From Paenarthrobacter sp. A20 (GTDB lineage: Bacteria > Actinomycetota > Actinomycetes > Actinomycetales > Micrococcaceae), in contig NZ_JALJWH010000002.1 of NCBI RefSeq assembly GCF_024168825.1, positions 122,508 to 186,507 on the forward strand: DNA of 64,000 bases. Direction: 5' to 3'. Numbering within the stretch: the stretch's first letter is position 1; the number at the start of each line of letters is the position of its first letter. Positions 1 to 9,247 of the stretch are shown here, in pieces. The position numbers were made by a program, and so were the translations under genes. The notes under the pieces were generated by a model. It searched no databases. It worked only from the letters and a program-made list of their open reading frames with translations, and was not told the DNA's origin.

Positions 1-140
1 CCATCGACCAGTTTGTGGAGTGTCTGCGCGCTCCATCTGGCGTTACATAGTTGAAACCCGTGAGAGACTCGCCGGAAAACCAATTTGTTTACTCTTGTTA
101 TTCATAGTTTACTGCTGCTACACAGAGCATGAAGGAAGAT

Positions 141-362
141 ATGAAGAAGAGAAGCCTTTTGGCTGCCAAGCGATCTTTAGCGGTTTCCCTGAACTCAGGC
201 CTCAGGACAGGTGACCATTGCCCCCACAGTGGTTGGTGGGCTGTGGAAGGCGACCCTGAATCAGCGAGATTTGTCAGCGAGGGAGCCGTGATGCCCGCAC
301 ATCGAGGCTTGGCAGTTGGTTGGTCACGAATTGCCGCGGGAGCGACGGCACCCACTCAATAG
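141..362 (+). CDS. Small hypothetical protein with a CPHSGWW motif
   Basis: About 73 residues if the second of two nearby in-frame ATGs (129 and 141) is used; an AAGGA run lies just before the ATG at 141. The N-terminus is basic and is followed by a CPHSGWW segment, then an acidic stretch and an EGAVMP segment. That Cys-Pro-x-x-Gly-Trp-Trp and G-x-x-MP pattern resembles short conserved bacterial proteins I have seen without an assigned role, so I give no function. Codon use looks plausible for a gene but the call is uncertain. Nothing is recognised in 1-140, and 363-736 holds only the hairpin at 610-655. Confidence 0.35.
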   Translation: MKKRSLLAAKRSLAVSLNSGLRTGDHCPHSGWWAVEGDPESARFVSEGAVMPAHRGLAVGWSRIAAGATAPTQ

Positions 363-609
363 ACCAAGCCGCCTTTGGGTAAACTCGCCTGTCCCGTTGT
401 GGTGACATCGGCCGCGGTTCCGCGGAAACGCTTCCGCGGATGAGCGCTCGGGTATCGGATGTCCACGCTCAACGCCGCACAAGGTGGTGCTTTCGAGAAC
501 CTTTGACGGAAAGCCCCGTTAGTACGCCTCTTGACCACAGTCGATCTTACGGCCCTGGGTGGGCGTTGCGTTTCGAGCGCCTAAGGCTGTTGTCTCTGCC
601 CAATGCTTA

Positions 610-655
610 AAGGGGTAAGGGTGGGAATCTATGACGATTCCCACCCTTACCCCTT
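610..655 (-). terminator. Perfect 20-bp hairpin after the 2OG dioxygenase gene
   Basis: Two perfectly complementary 20-base arms (610-629 and 636-655) flank a 6-base loop. The hairpin lies about 80 bases beyond the stop of the leftward dioxygenase gene. The U-tract on that strand is weak (TTAAGC), so it may act as a terminator or as a 3'-end stabiliser. Confidence 0.7.
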
Positions 656-736
656 CTGGATAGAAGCAGTCGTGCCCGCCGCCGCTGTCAATCGCTCAGC
701 AATTTTCGCCTCCGCGAAGAGTCTTCAGTTGTCTGG

Positions 737-1744
737 CTAAGCGACGGTCGTTTCTTTTTCGGAGTCCTGAAGGTGTGGGTAAACAGCGACGAAGCGGCTG
801 TACTTGTACTCTCCGCAGGTGTAGGGCTGCTTTACAGCGGGGTGCTCATTGTCCACACAGGTCGGTACCGTTTCGACGGGCGCCTGGAAGTCCAGATCGA
901 TGAAGAACGGGATGGAGTACCTGGCTTCTCCGCTGGTGTTGATAACGCGGTGCAGGGTCGAAGAGTAGCGGCCGTTGGTCATGAATTGCACGAGGTCGCC
1001 GATGTTGATCACGAAAGCTCCCTCGACGGGCGGGGCCGTGATCCACTCTCCCTCGCTGTTTCGAACCTGAAGGCCTCCCACGGCGTCCTGGGAAAGAATT
1101 GTCAGGAACCCGTAGTCGGTGTGGGCGCCGATGCCCATCTCCGCCTCGGTGATCTGCCCCTTCATAGCGGGGTAGTGCAGGAGCCGCTGGATGGTGATGG
1201 GGTTTTGCTGCAGCTTCTCAAAGTAGTCAGCAGGAAGGTCGAGGCTGATCGCGAAAGCACTGACGAGCTTGCGGGCCAGCGCCATCATGGCGTCGTGGTA
1301 TTCATCGCACACCGCAGCGAATCCGGGGAGTTCAACCTCCGTCGGCATCAGGTTCGGGCCGAAGAAGGGAGAGACCTCTTCACCGTCTACGCCGTAGTCA
1401 AAAACTTCCTTGAGGTCCCGAGTCTTCTTCGGATCTGCATTCTCGCCATAGGGGGGGATGTAGCCGCGGAGGGTCGGACCGGACTCTGCGACGTGCAAGC
1501 GGTCTTTAACCTCTTGGGGGAGTTCAAAGAACTCCTTAGTGGCCTTGTACACCCGGTCGATCAGGTCCTGCGGGACTCCGTGGTTCTTGACGTAAAAGAA
1601 GCCGACCTGTTCACAGGCCTTACCAATCTGGCTGGCCACGCTCTCCTTGTCGCTTCCGTCGATCAGCTTGGCAACGTCAATCACCGGAATCTCGCTGAAC
1701 GCGATCTGCTTGCCGGCGAGGTTGCTGTCCAGTGTGAGGGTCAT
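737..1744 (-). CDS. Isopenicillin N synthase-family 2-oxoglutarate/Fe(II) dioxygenase
   Basis: A 335-residue non-haem iron oxygenase. An N-terminal DIOX_N-type segment contains IPVIDVAKL and GFFYVKNHGVP. The double-stranded beta-helix core carries HTD at about residue 208, the distal iron His in STLHRVIN at about 265, and RYSIPFF at about 275, whose Arg/Ser bind the 2-oxoglutarate carboxylate. Length is normal for the family. The ATG is preceded by GGAGT at good spacing. Substrate is unknown; the family includes hydroxylases, desaturases and ring-forming enzymes. It is monocistronic and ends at a hairpin. Its upstream region holds a 52-bp element repeated in front of the decayed gene at 3741, so both probably answered to the neighbouring LysR regulator. 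Confidence 0.9.
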   Translation of the reverse strand: MTLTLDSNLAGKQIAFSEIPVIDVAKLIDGSDKESVASQIGKACEQVGFFYVKNHGVPQDLIDRVYKATKEFFELPQEVKDRLHVAESGPTLRGYIPPYGENADPKKTRDLKEVFDYGVDGEEVSPFFGPNLMPTEVELPGFAAVCDEYHDAMMALARKLVSAFAISLDLPADYFEKLQQNPITIQRLLHYPAMKGQITEAEMGIGAHTDYGFLTILSQDAVGGLQVRNSEGEWITAPPVEGAFVINIGDLVQFMTNGRYSSTLHRVINTSGEARYSIPFFIDLDFQAPVETVPTCVDNEHPAVKQPYTCGEYKYSRFVAVYPHLQDSEKETTVA

Positions 1745-1830
1745 GGGGCACTCCTTTATGGTGGTTTGAGGCTTGTTGGGCGGCGTTTCCGAACAGAGTT
1801 CGCTGAGCCGTTACTAAGAGTGTGGTTTGT

Positions 1831-1882
1831 GTCACCCCCAAGGACAAGCAAATGATTTCGGGCCTGATTCATCAAAAAATTT
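1831..1882 (-). promoter_or_regulatory. Copy A of a duplicated upstream element
   Basis: The first 27 bases (1831-1857) match, with one mismatch, the reverse complement of 3646-3672. The similarity continues more loosely to a shared AAAAAATTT at the far end. Read in the direction of transcription, the core is AATCATTTGCTTGTCCTT. It lies 86 bases upstream of the dioxygenase start. No gene is seen in the rest of 1745-2200. Confidence 0.7.
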
Positions 1883-2200
1883 TGTGAAAAGGAGTTCTTG
1901 TTCTACTTCGACAAGGGCTGCTCTTTTCCCTCGAAGGCGCGACGCAGCATCAAAGGAAACGGTCGCGGCTCCCGATGGAGCCGGACATCAGTTCCACGAA
2001 GGATGCGGCCTGCCCGGTGCTCAAGTCGACGTTGGGATTCAATAGTCCTCGCGGGCCCAAGGGGCCGAGTTGCGACCTTGTTTACGCGATGTTCAGCGGA
2101 TCGCCCTCGGCTCGAACTATTCGATCAGACAGGCTGAGCCGCCACGTCCGCGGTTATGGCCGAGCACCACGGTCCTCCAGCAGACGGCGCGTCAGAACGG

Positions 2201-3178
2201 CTACTCGATGGTGGGGAAAATCAGACTCGTTGGCTTCGGGCCGCTGGTGAACAGACTTGAGGATGAAGCATGAATAAGGCCGAGCGCCTCGGCGACCAGC
2301 GGATGGCCGGCGGCGCCTTTGCGTGTTACAGCCATGATGCGGCGGGCCGGAGCGGGTTCGCCGGAGAGCTGGATTCGTTCGACGGGCCACCGTTGGTCGA
2401 TGCTCCCCAGTCGAGGCATCAGCATTACGCATAGCCCCTGAGCGACGAGTGCTGCGCCGGTTTCCCATTCGTCAGCTTGATACGCCATGTTTGGCGTAAA
2501 GCCAGCCGCGACGCAAGCAGCAACAGTCAGCTGGTGATACGCGCTGCCGGGAGTGCCAATCGACCAAGATTCCAATGCCGCGTCTGCCAGTGTGACGGTC
2601 TGACGGCCGGCCAGGTGGTGTCCGGCAGGCACAACCAGGTCTAGGGGGTCGTCCAGCAAGAGCTGTTGATCGAATCTTCCATCGCTAAGGGGTGGCGAAT
2701 CTGCCGTCACCATGACCAGAGCAAGGTCCGCCTCTTCCCCTTCGACTAGGCGGAAGCAGTTCGAAGGCTCGGCTTCAATCAACCTGACCCGGAGCCTGGG
2801 ATGCCGATCCCTCAAGGTGAGTGTTGCGTGCGGCAATAAGTGCGTTGCTGCGGTGGAAAATCCGCACATTGTAAATTGGCCCGAAAATTCCTCACTTGTA
2901 GCCGCCAGTTCGCTGCGCAGCAGTTCGTACTGCGTCTGCATCACTTCAGCATGCCTCAGCACGATGCGTGCAGCAGCAGTGAGCTTGATTCCGCGCCCTG
3001 CAGGTTCAATGAGTTTCACTTCCAGCTGTTCAGAAAGTTGGCGCAGCTGGTACGAGACGGCTGACGGCGTGTAGCTGGTCACAGCAGCTACGGCCGCGAC
3101 ACTGCCATAGCGCTCAAGCAGCTGCAGAACCTTCACCTTTGGATCAAGCATCAGAACCGCTGCGGCCGGATGCGCCAC
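2201..3178 (-). CDS. LysR-family transcriptional regulator
   Basis: 325 residues from a GTG at 3178, or about 316 from an ATG at 3151 (MLDPKVKVLQLL), which is how many actinobacterial LysR proteins begin; neither start has a clear ribosome site. The N-terminal winged HTH (YTPSAVSYQLRQLSEQLEVKL) is followed by a linker helix and a periplasmic-binding-like effector domain from about residue 95 (FTMCGFSTAATHLLPHATLTL). The effector is unknown. The gene lies between two inverted copies of a 52-bp element, one in front of the 2OG dioxygenase and one in front of the decayed operon at 3741. This makes it the obvious candidate regulator of both. Confidence 0.9.
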   Translation of the reverse strand: MAHPAAAVLMLDPKVKVLQLLERYGSVAAVAAVTSYTPSAVSYQLRQLSEQLEVKLIEPAGRGIKLTAAARIVLRHAEVMQTQYELLRSELAATSEEFSGQFTMCGFSTAATHLLPHATLTLRDRHPRLRVRLIEAEPSNCFRLVEGEEADLALVMVTADSPPLSDGRFDQQLLLDDPLDLVVPAGHHLAGRQTVTLADAALESWSIGTPGSAYHQLTVAACVAAGFTPNMAYQADEWETGAALVAQGLCVMLMPRLGSIDQRWPVERIQLSGEPAPARRIMAVTRKGAAGHPLVAEALGLIHASSSSLFTSGPKPTSLIFPTIE

Positions 3179-3620
3179 TATCGTCCGGGCGATGAGTCGA
3201 ATTTCGAACCCCTCGCGATAGGGGCGTCCATGCTTCGATCACAGCTTCCTTCACTTCTACACCTGTTCGGCTAGTCGGAGGGTCCGCGATGGATGCTCTG
3301 GGCTACGGCGCATCTTCTCCCAGGGCCTCTTATGTGCAAACGCAAAGCAGGCGCGGATACCCTGAGGCAACCTCGTTCCATTGCCGGGTTCCGACAAATG
3401 GGGCTGTAATCGGTCCCGCTTAGCCTAAATTTGTCCTACAACTTCTGAGCCAAATTTAATGAAGCTCAAACCTGAAGTCAACAAGCAGTCGCTGACCTTC
3501 CATGTCACGCGAAGCGGCAACGCCAGATGGAGTCGATCAGCCTCCGCCACAAACGGGGATAGCCGGGCCATACCCTACCCAGAGCAGCCCGAGCATGTGT
3601 GAGCTGCGCGATCATTATGC

Positions 3621-3672
3621 AAATTTTTTATTCAAAGACCGCAGTAATCATTTGCTTGTCCTTCGGGGTGAC
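3621..3672 (+). promoter_or_regulatory. Copy B of the duplicated upstream element
   Basis: Runs from AAATTTTTT through AATCATTTGCTTGTCCTT to GGGGTGAC and is the inverted partner of 1831-1882. It lies 68 bases upstream of an ATG with a strong AGGAGG site at 3741, so both copies point at a downstream gene with the same polarity. The remaining sequence between 3179 and 3740 shows no convincing gene. Confidence 0.7.
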
Positions 3673-3740
3673 GGCCGACACACTTTTGTCTATCAGCACG
3701 GCGAATTGCCGCTGAATTCGCCCCACATTTAGGAGGATCC

Positions 3741-4473
3741 ATGGCCCCCGTATCGCAAAGCACCGCCTCCAACCGGCAGACAACCTTTGTCGAGATTCCG
3801 CTGGTTTCCCGCCCGCCCCGCGCCGATACCCAAGCCAGTTCTGAAATCGGATCAGCTCGGGGTTGCGCAGGATGCGTGGAGCGGAAGTGCCTCTCCAAAA
3901 GCACGGCGTGACAGTACCGAAAACGGCTCTGCTGCCCGTCTTTCTGGGAGGGCGCGTGAAGCCGACGAGGCGCGGAAAACAATGTCGCGGCGGGCGATCT
4001 CGCCCATGACAAGCGAAACCCAACAACTACACACGTGGATCCCTCGCCAGAATTCACGCCCGGTCATCAGGAGAAACACATTGGAAGAGATGCGAGGGCT
4101 TGCCTGGAGCCGTGGTCCCTTTGTCGGATCAGCGGTGGTGGCCGGAGCCTCCTATGGTGAGCAAAGCACAACCCTGGAACTCAAGACCTTTGCTGGCGAG
4201 AACTTCGACTTTACCGTCCCCGCCATCCCTGATCACGCGGGCGCGGCCGCTTTCTATCAAAGCAGCTTGCGTCCGATATCGGTCAAGATCCGGCAAGGCG
4301 GTGAACATTGCACCGCGATCGCGCTGTCCATTGAAGGGCCGCGGAGCTCAAGTGTCTCCCTTAGTACCGCTCTTGCATTGCTTCACAGGGGAGTTCATAC
4401 AGTCGTCGAGGGCGGCCTGCACTCGGATGTAGTCTGTTCTGCCAACATGCACGAGCACGAGGTTCCTTGCTGA
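3741..4473 (+). pseudogene. Decayed coding region, family not recognised
   Basis: An AGGAGG site precedes an ATG at 3741 whose frame closes after 56 residues, at 3911. A second frame (open from 3787) has coding-like codons from about 4081 to 4440, with segments such as LELKTFAGENFDFTVPAIPD and STALALLHRGVHTVVE. The two pieces look like a gene broken by frameshifts. I cannot assign a family. It is downstream of the regulatory element at 3621-3672 and upstream of the proline racemase-like gene, so it may be the ruined first gene of that operon. Nothing recognisable follows in 4474-5038. Confidence 0.4.
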
Positions 4474-5038
4474 CATGATTTGGACGACCGGAACGTGCGG
4501 CCAGCGAGGGCGCTGCCCTGCTCGCAAGAATCGCAAGCAGAAACGTTCAACGGAATATAGGGGAGGGAACGAGCAACCGTCGCCGAGGCGGCCACCGACA
4601 AGAAAGAGCCGCGATCGTCGCGCTCGGCTCGATTTGTTTGCCCACGTCGGGGCGGTGGCGCTTCGGATCCTTCTGTGCAGGCTTCCCAATCCCGAACCGC
4701 AGGCCTGGAAAGATGCCCAGGCGGATCACGCGCAAGGCGTTGCCGACGAGCGTGACACACATGGCGGTTCGGGGCACTGTTCAGCCGCGAACACCAACGG
4801 TCAGTTCCACACTTTCGTTGCCCTGAACTATGGGGGTTCAGGTGATGCCATGAGCATCTCGCCAGCTTCTCCAACACAAGTGACAAGACCGACCAGATCT
4901 GGGGCAGGACCTGGGCGGCCGTGGGCTTCGCCCGTAGAAGTGGACCCATTCCACAAGGCGTCAGCGACTAATCCGCGGCACCCTTTTGACAGCCGAAACA
5001 CGGATCGCAGGCCGAATTGCACCTTTTGAAAGGAAACT

Positions 5039-6091
5039 ATGTCGTTTAAAAGAACTGTCCAGGCGGTCGATGTTCACTCCGGGATCCCCATGCGTGTCAT
5101 CACCGGCGGCGTCCCGAACGTGCCAGGAAACTCCGTCTACGAGAAGATGAAGTGGCTGGAAGGCGAGGGTGACCAGTTGCGCAAGTTGATGCTTCGTGAG
5201 CCGCGCGGTTACCCGCCGTACTGCTGCAACCTGATCGTGCCGCCGAGTCACCCTGAAGCTGACGCCGGCTTCGTCATCATGGAACAGGTCGAATATCCCG
5301 TTATGTCCGGCGGCAACACCATCGCGGTTGCGACGGTGTTGCTGGAGATGGGGATGCTGCCTATGCAGGAACCAGTTACGGAAGTGGTCCTGGAAGCCCC
5401 TGCAGGCTTGATCCGCGTGCGGGTAGAATGCCATGAGGGGAAGGCCAAAAACGTGACTTTCGAGAACGTCCCGGCATTCGCGGCTCACCTTGATGCGGTC
5501 CTTGATGTGCCGCACCTGGGTAAGGTCACTGTCGATGTCGGGTGGGGCGGAATGTTCTACGTCATTACTGACATCAGGCAGTTCGAACACTTGAAGTTGG
5601 TCCCCGAACAAGCGCAGGAAATTGCGAGGGTGGCTTCGATGATTCGACAAGCGGCGGCCGAACAGCTTCCAGTACACCACCCCGACTACCCAGGCATTGG
5701 AATAACCGTCTCGCAGATGTCCGGGCCGAGCGGTGATCCAAACGCTGACTGGAAGAATGCGGTGGTCATGTCTTCCGGTGCTTTCTCCTGGGATGATCCA
5801 AGCACCTGGACTGGAGTGCTCGACCGATGCCCCAGCGGGACTGGAACGTCAGCAAAAATGGCCGTAATGCACGCAAAAGGGGAGTTGCCCCTCAACCAAA
5901 AGTTCCGGCACCAAGGCATCCTTGGCACTGTTTACACGGGCGAACTGATAGCGGAATCAACTGCCGCGGGCAACGCCGCCGTAGTACCAAGGATCACAGG
6001 ATCCAGTTGGATCTTCGGGCTAAACACACTTGTGTTGGACAAGGATGATCCGTTCCCGGAGGGCTTCACGGTAGGTGACCTCTGGGCCTGA
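5039..6091 (+). CDS. Proline racemase-family protein with Ser at both catalytic positions
   Basis: 350 residues, normal for the proline racemase/hydroxyproline epimerase/trans-3-hydroxyproline dehydratase family. AAAGGAAAC precedes the ATG. The first catalytic motif, usually MCGHNTI, reads MSGGNTI (Ser90, and Gly in place of His). The second, usually DRSPCGTG, reads DRCPSGTG, so Ser266 replaces the second catalytic Cys and a Cys sits two residues earlier at 264. Racemases and epimerases have Cys/Cys, and the dehydratases have Ser or Thr with Cys. A Ser/Ser protein therefore probably does not racemise in the usual way, and its reaction is unclear. The link to the 2OG dioxygenase and LysR genes suggests imino or amino acid catabolism. 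Confidence 0.85.
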   Translation: MSFKRTVQAVDVHSGIPMRVITGGVPNVPGNSVYEKMKWLEGEGDQLRKLMLREPRGYPPYCCNLIVPPSHPEADAGFVIMEQVEYPVMSGGNTIAVATVLLEMGMLPMQEPVTEVVLEAPAGLIRVRVECHEGKAKNVTFENVPAFAAHLDAVLDVPHLGKVTVDVGWGGMFYVITDIRQFEHLKLVPEQAQEIARVASMIRQAAAEQLPVHHPDYPGIGITVSQMSGPSGDPNADWKNAVVMSSGAFSWDDPSTWTGVLDRCPSGTGTSAKMAVMHAKGELPLNQKFRHQGILGTVYTGELIAESTAAGNAAVVPRITGSSWIFGLNTLVLDKDDPFPEGFTVGDLWA

Positions 6092-6192
6092 CACTAGAGC
6101 TTCTCAGTACAAAGCGGGTACGCCCCTCGTGTAGCTGATACGAGGTTCAGGCAAGGGCGTCCAAGAATGCAGCCCTCGCCACTCTGGCAGCG

Positions 6193-6459
6193 TCAATGTC
6201 CTGCGTGGTACGGCGGCTCCATGTCTTTGGACTTTCCAGCGGGCGGAGTGCTGACTGTCCCTTCCGCTGCGTATTTCTCTCGAGTGAGGCCAAAAGGAAC
6301 GTCTGGCGTCAGTGCGACGGTAAACACCCCCGCTGAATGCCGGGTGATCAAAATACCGTGCCGGCAGTCGGCTGGAGATTGTTTACGGACCTTGTCCACC
6401 GCGGTTGTGAGGGTGTATTCCATTTCATCTTTGGATTGAACTGTAACGGTGAGGACCAT
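6193..6459 (-). CDS. Small conserved-looking hypothetical protein
   Basis: 88 residues without signal peptide or membrane segment. The central stretch DCRHGILITRHSAGVFTVAL followed by PDVPFGLTRE resembles short proteins of unknown function I associate with Arthrobacter relatives. A weak GGAAG lies before the ATG. It is a single gene, with no functional hint from its neighbours. Confidence 0.5.
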   Translation of the reverse strand: MVLTVTVQSKDEMEYTLTTAVDKVRKQSPADCRHGILITRHSAGVFTVALTPDVPFGLTREKYAAEGTVSTPPAGKSKDMEPPYHAGH

Positions 6460-6561
6460 TCATACCTGCTTCCGGTGTGACTTCGGTGCGAAGCCGTCAG
6501 ACTGAATCCTTGACTACCTGCGGTTTATCAAGTGGCCTATAGGCCATGGGGCTGCAACGGC

Positions 6562-6599
6562 ACAGCAAGGAACGGTCTTGATAAACCGTTCCTTGCTGT
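6562..6599 (-). terminator. Hairpin terminator of the GH3/ABC operon
   Basis: Fifteen-base arms (6562-6576 and 6585-6599) around an 8-base loop, about 50 bases past the stop of the GH3 gene. Likely the 3' end of the leftward SBP-permease-GH3 transcript. Confidence 0.7.
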
Positions 6600-6650
6600 T
6601 GGGACTTCACTTCGGAACTTAGACACCATCAGTCTCAGAGAGACGCATGT

Positions 6651-9029
6651 CTACGGCGTCAGTGTTACGGCGGCGGTTGCGCGAATATCACGGGAGGACA
6701 GCCCGACTGAGATCACGTATTCGCCGGGGTGCAGGATGGCTTTGCGTGTCGCTGCATCGTAGGCAGTCAACTCGTTATATGGGACGGTGAACGAGAACTT
6801 GCGGGCATCGCCTGCATTGACTGTGGCTGCACCAAACGCCCGAAGCATCCGGGGAGGGTGGCCAGCTTCGGAAGGGGCCGAGACGTAGAGCTGCGGGACA
6901 ACTTTGCCTGCTCGTGGGCCGGCATTCGTGAATTCGATGTCGCAGAGGATTCCGTCGTCCGTGGTCGTCGCCGTGAGGGATCCGGTATCGAAATGTGTGT
7001 ATCCCAGACCGTGACCAAACTCGAAGGCGGGTTCGGTGTTGGTCGCGTCGTACCAGGCGTAGCCGACGAGAAGGTCGTCGTCATAGTCCACCCTTCCGTC
7101 GATTCCCGGATAGAGCTCCGGTGAGCTGACGGGTGTCAATTGCTCCGAGGACGGAAAGGTGAGGGGAAGCCGACCTCCGGGCTCGGCGTGACCGAGCAGG
7201 AGTCTGGCCAGGGCGGGGGCGAACCGTTCTCCTGGGTTCCACATGTGCAGAACCGCAGCGACGTCCTCAATCCAAGGCATGACTATAGGCCCTGCACCGC
7301 AGGTCACAACGATGGTTCTTGGATTCTTTTGAGCGACTGCCCGGATCAGGGTTTCCTGGTCTCCTGGTAGGTGCAGCGACTCAATGTCCATGGCTTCACC
7401 GCTGACCCGGCCCACGATGACTATGGCCAGATCGGCTTTACTCGCCGCATCTGCTGCCTGCTGAATGGAGTCGTTTGGAAGAGCCATGCCCAGAGTCACT
7501 CGCGGGCTCACGATGCCGGGGATAACGAAGGAGGGGCCGCTGCTAAACGCAGCCTGCAGCGTTACCGGGACGCCGGCTTGTAAGGTCACAGTCGCTTGTA
7601 CAGGGTAATGCGGTCCCTGCACCATCGGTGAGGCTTCCCGGAAACCGCTAGCGACCGGATTGCCGTCAATCGACAGGGTAGCTTCGCCGCAGAAATCAAG
7701 GGAGAACCGATAAAGGCCATCGATTGGAGGGAAAAACTCAGTCCTGAGGGTTGCGGACCAGTCCGGACCAATGCCTTCGGGCGGATTCAGCAAGGAAAAT
7801 TCATCCAGGATCAGCTCTCTTTCCTCACCTGTGACGTCGTCACTTACATGAGCCGCGACGTCAGTACGTAGGGTTGGGAGTGGGATATCGCCTAGGGTAC
7901 CGGCCACAGTGGAGACATTGGCGTCCGGCAGGACACTCCGAAGGGTCTCAACCAGCGACGGAATTCGGGCGGGGCTGAGGGTCACGGCCGCCGAGCCGCC
8001 CATGACCAGCAAGTGGCTAAGGTCGGCGATACCGGGAAGGGCAATGGAGTTGATGGTTTCGGGGCGAAGGGGCAGCAACCCCTCGTTCTTCAGTAGGACG
8101 GCCCCGTCTTCCAGAATCCTCTGGGCTAAATCCTGGGAAAGCAGGTCATCGAGCGGTTCAGTGGTCGGCGTCGCGGGGACGGCATTGGCGGTTTTCATTG
8201 CCCAATGCACACGCTCGGCGATCTTGGTCAGTGCTTCTTCGGGTAGCGCCTCGACCATCTCCCGGGTTCTGCCTGCTGTGCCTCCCAATGCAGGGAAGTC
8301 CAGTCCTGCCTTCAATGCCTTTTCGTCGTCCCGGACCGCATGCAGGAAGTCAGGAACCACAAATCCTTGCCATCCCCACTCTTCACGCAGTATGGCTAGG
8401 ATTTCTTTGCTTTCGGAGACGTACTCGCCGTTGACCTGATTGTAGGAGCTCAGCAGTGATGCTGCCCCGTATTTAAGGAGGACGCGGCGAAATGGTTCGG
8501 CGTAGACCTCCCTAAGCGCGCGGGCGGAAATCCGCACGTCAACGGCCGCTGAACGGCGCGCAAAACTGCCACTGCCGGTCCGAAGGTATTCGAAGTTATT
8601 AGCCACAAAGTGCTTTGGTGCCGCGACGACTCCAGAGTCCTGCAGGCCCGCCACAATGGGCCCGCCGATCTCACCGACCAGGCAAGGGTCCTCTCCCAGG
8701 GCTTCGGCGATTCTACCTGCCCAAGGCACACGTGCAATGTCCAAGCCCGGGGCGAGGATGGAGTTCCTTCCCGACGCGAGACTTTCGCGGGCCAGGGCTT
8801 GTCCAAATTTGTAGGCCAGCGCCTGATCGAAGGACGCGGCGACTGCCAGCCCGGCGGGAAAGGCCGTGGCTCCTTCAGCGCCGCGGACTCCATTGGGCCC
8901 GTCGGTCCAGACCATCTCGGGGAACCCGGCTGCTGGGAAGTCCATAAGGGCCAAAGCCACCTTCTGCTCATGGCTCAGGTGGGCAACATCGGACCGGGCA
9001 GTGTCGGCATCGGTGGTGTTCTGCGTCAT
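6651..9029 (-). CDS. Glycoside hydrolase family 3 beta-glycosidase with PA14 domain
   Basis: 792 residues from the ATG at 9029, which has AGGAA upstream; an in-frame start at 9362 would overlap the permease and adds unlike sequence. The GH3 N-terminal barrel spans about residues 15-370, with KHF at 139-141 and a nucleophile Asp at about 227 in FVVPDFLHAV. A PA14-type insert follows (about 390-510), then the C-terminal alpha/beta domain and a fibronectin-III-like tail (about 700-785). There is no signal peptide, so it acts inside the cell. As last gene of the ABC importer operon it would release glucose (or a similar sugar) from an imported glycoside, plausibly after rhamnose removal. Exact specificity cannot be read. 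Confidence 0.9.
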   Translation of the reverse strand: MTQNTTDADTARSDVAHLSHEQKVALALMDFPAAGFPEMVWTDGPNGVRGAEGATAFPAGLAVAASFDQALAYKFGQALARESLASGRNSILAPGLDIARVPWAGRIAEALGEDPCLVGEIGGPIVAGLQDSGVVAAPKHFVANNFEYLRTGSGSFARRSAAVDVRISARALREVYAEPFRRVLLKYGAASLLSSYNQVNGEYVSESKEILAILREEWGWQGFVVPDFLHAVRDDEKALKAGLDFPALGGTAGRTREMVEALPEEALTKIAERVHWAMKTANAVPATPTTEPLDDLLSQDLAQRILEDGAVLLKNEGLLPLRPETINSIALPGIADLSHLLVMGGSAAVTLSPARIPSLVETLRSVLPDANVSTVAGTLGDIPLPTLRTDVAAHVSDDVTGEERELILDEFSLLNPPEGIGPDWSATLRTEFFPPIDGLYRFSLDFCGEATLSIDGNPVASGFREASPMVQGPHYPVQATVTLQAGVPVTLQAAFSSGPSFVIPGIVSPRVTLGMALPNDSIQQAADAASKADLAIVIVGRVSGEAMDIESLHLPGDQETLIRAVAQKNPRTIVVTCGAGPIVMPWIEDVAAVLHMWNPGERFAPALARLLLGHAEPGGRLPLTFPSSEQLTPVSSPELYPGIDGRVDYDDDLLVGYAWYDATNTEPAFEFGHGLGYTHFDTGSLTATTTDDGILCDIEFTNAGPRAGKVVPQLYVSAPSEAGHPPRMLRAFGAATVNAGDARKFSFTVPYNELTAYDAATRKAILHPGEYVISVGLSSRDIRATAAVTLTP

Positions 9030-9247
9030 CGGGTTCCTAGGTGCTCGTGGTTCGCCTGGCCCGAGATATTTTCGCGAGCCTGTCGATGGGTGTGTGGAGT
9101 AGTTGGTTCCTGGTCCCCGAGCACTGGTCCTCTGGACCATGGCCGGAATACAGGATTTGCGGGGAATGACGTTGGGCCGCGGCACGGCCACGACCCAACT
9201 CATTCCTGCACGATTGTTGGGCGGCTTCTGCCCGCCGGCGTCGGCTG

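Noticed and set aside
773..1855. A 360-residue open frame antisense to the 2OG dioxygenase
   Set aside because: No family resemblance; the sense strand carries iron and 2-oxoglutarate motifs and a good ribosome site.
1831..3672. Inverted 52-bp repeats read as ends of an insertion sequence
   Set aside because: They enclose a LysR gene, not a transposase, show no target duplication, and each lies at a fixed distance from a downstream start codon.
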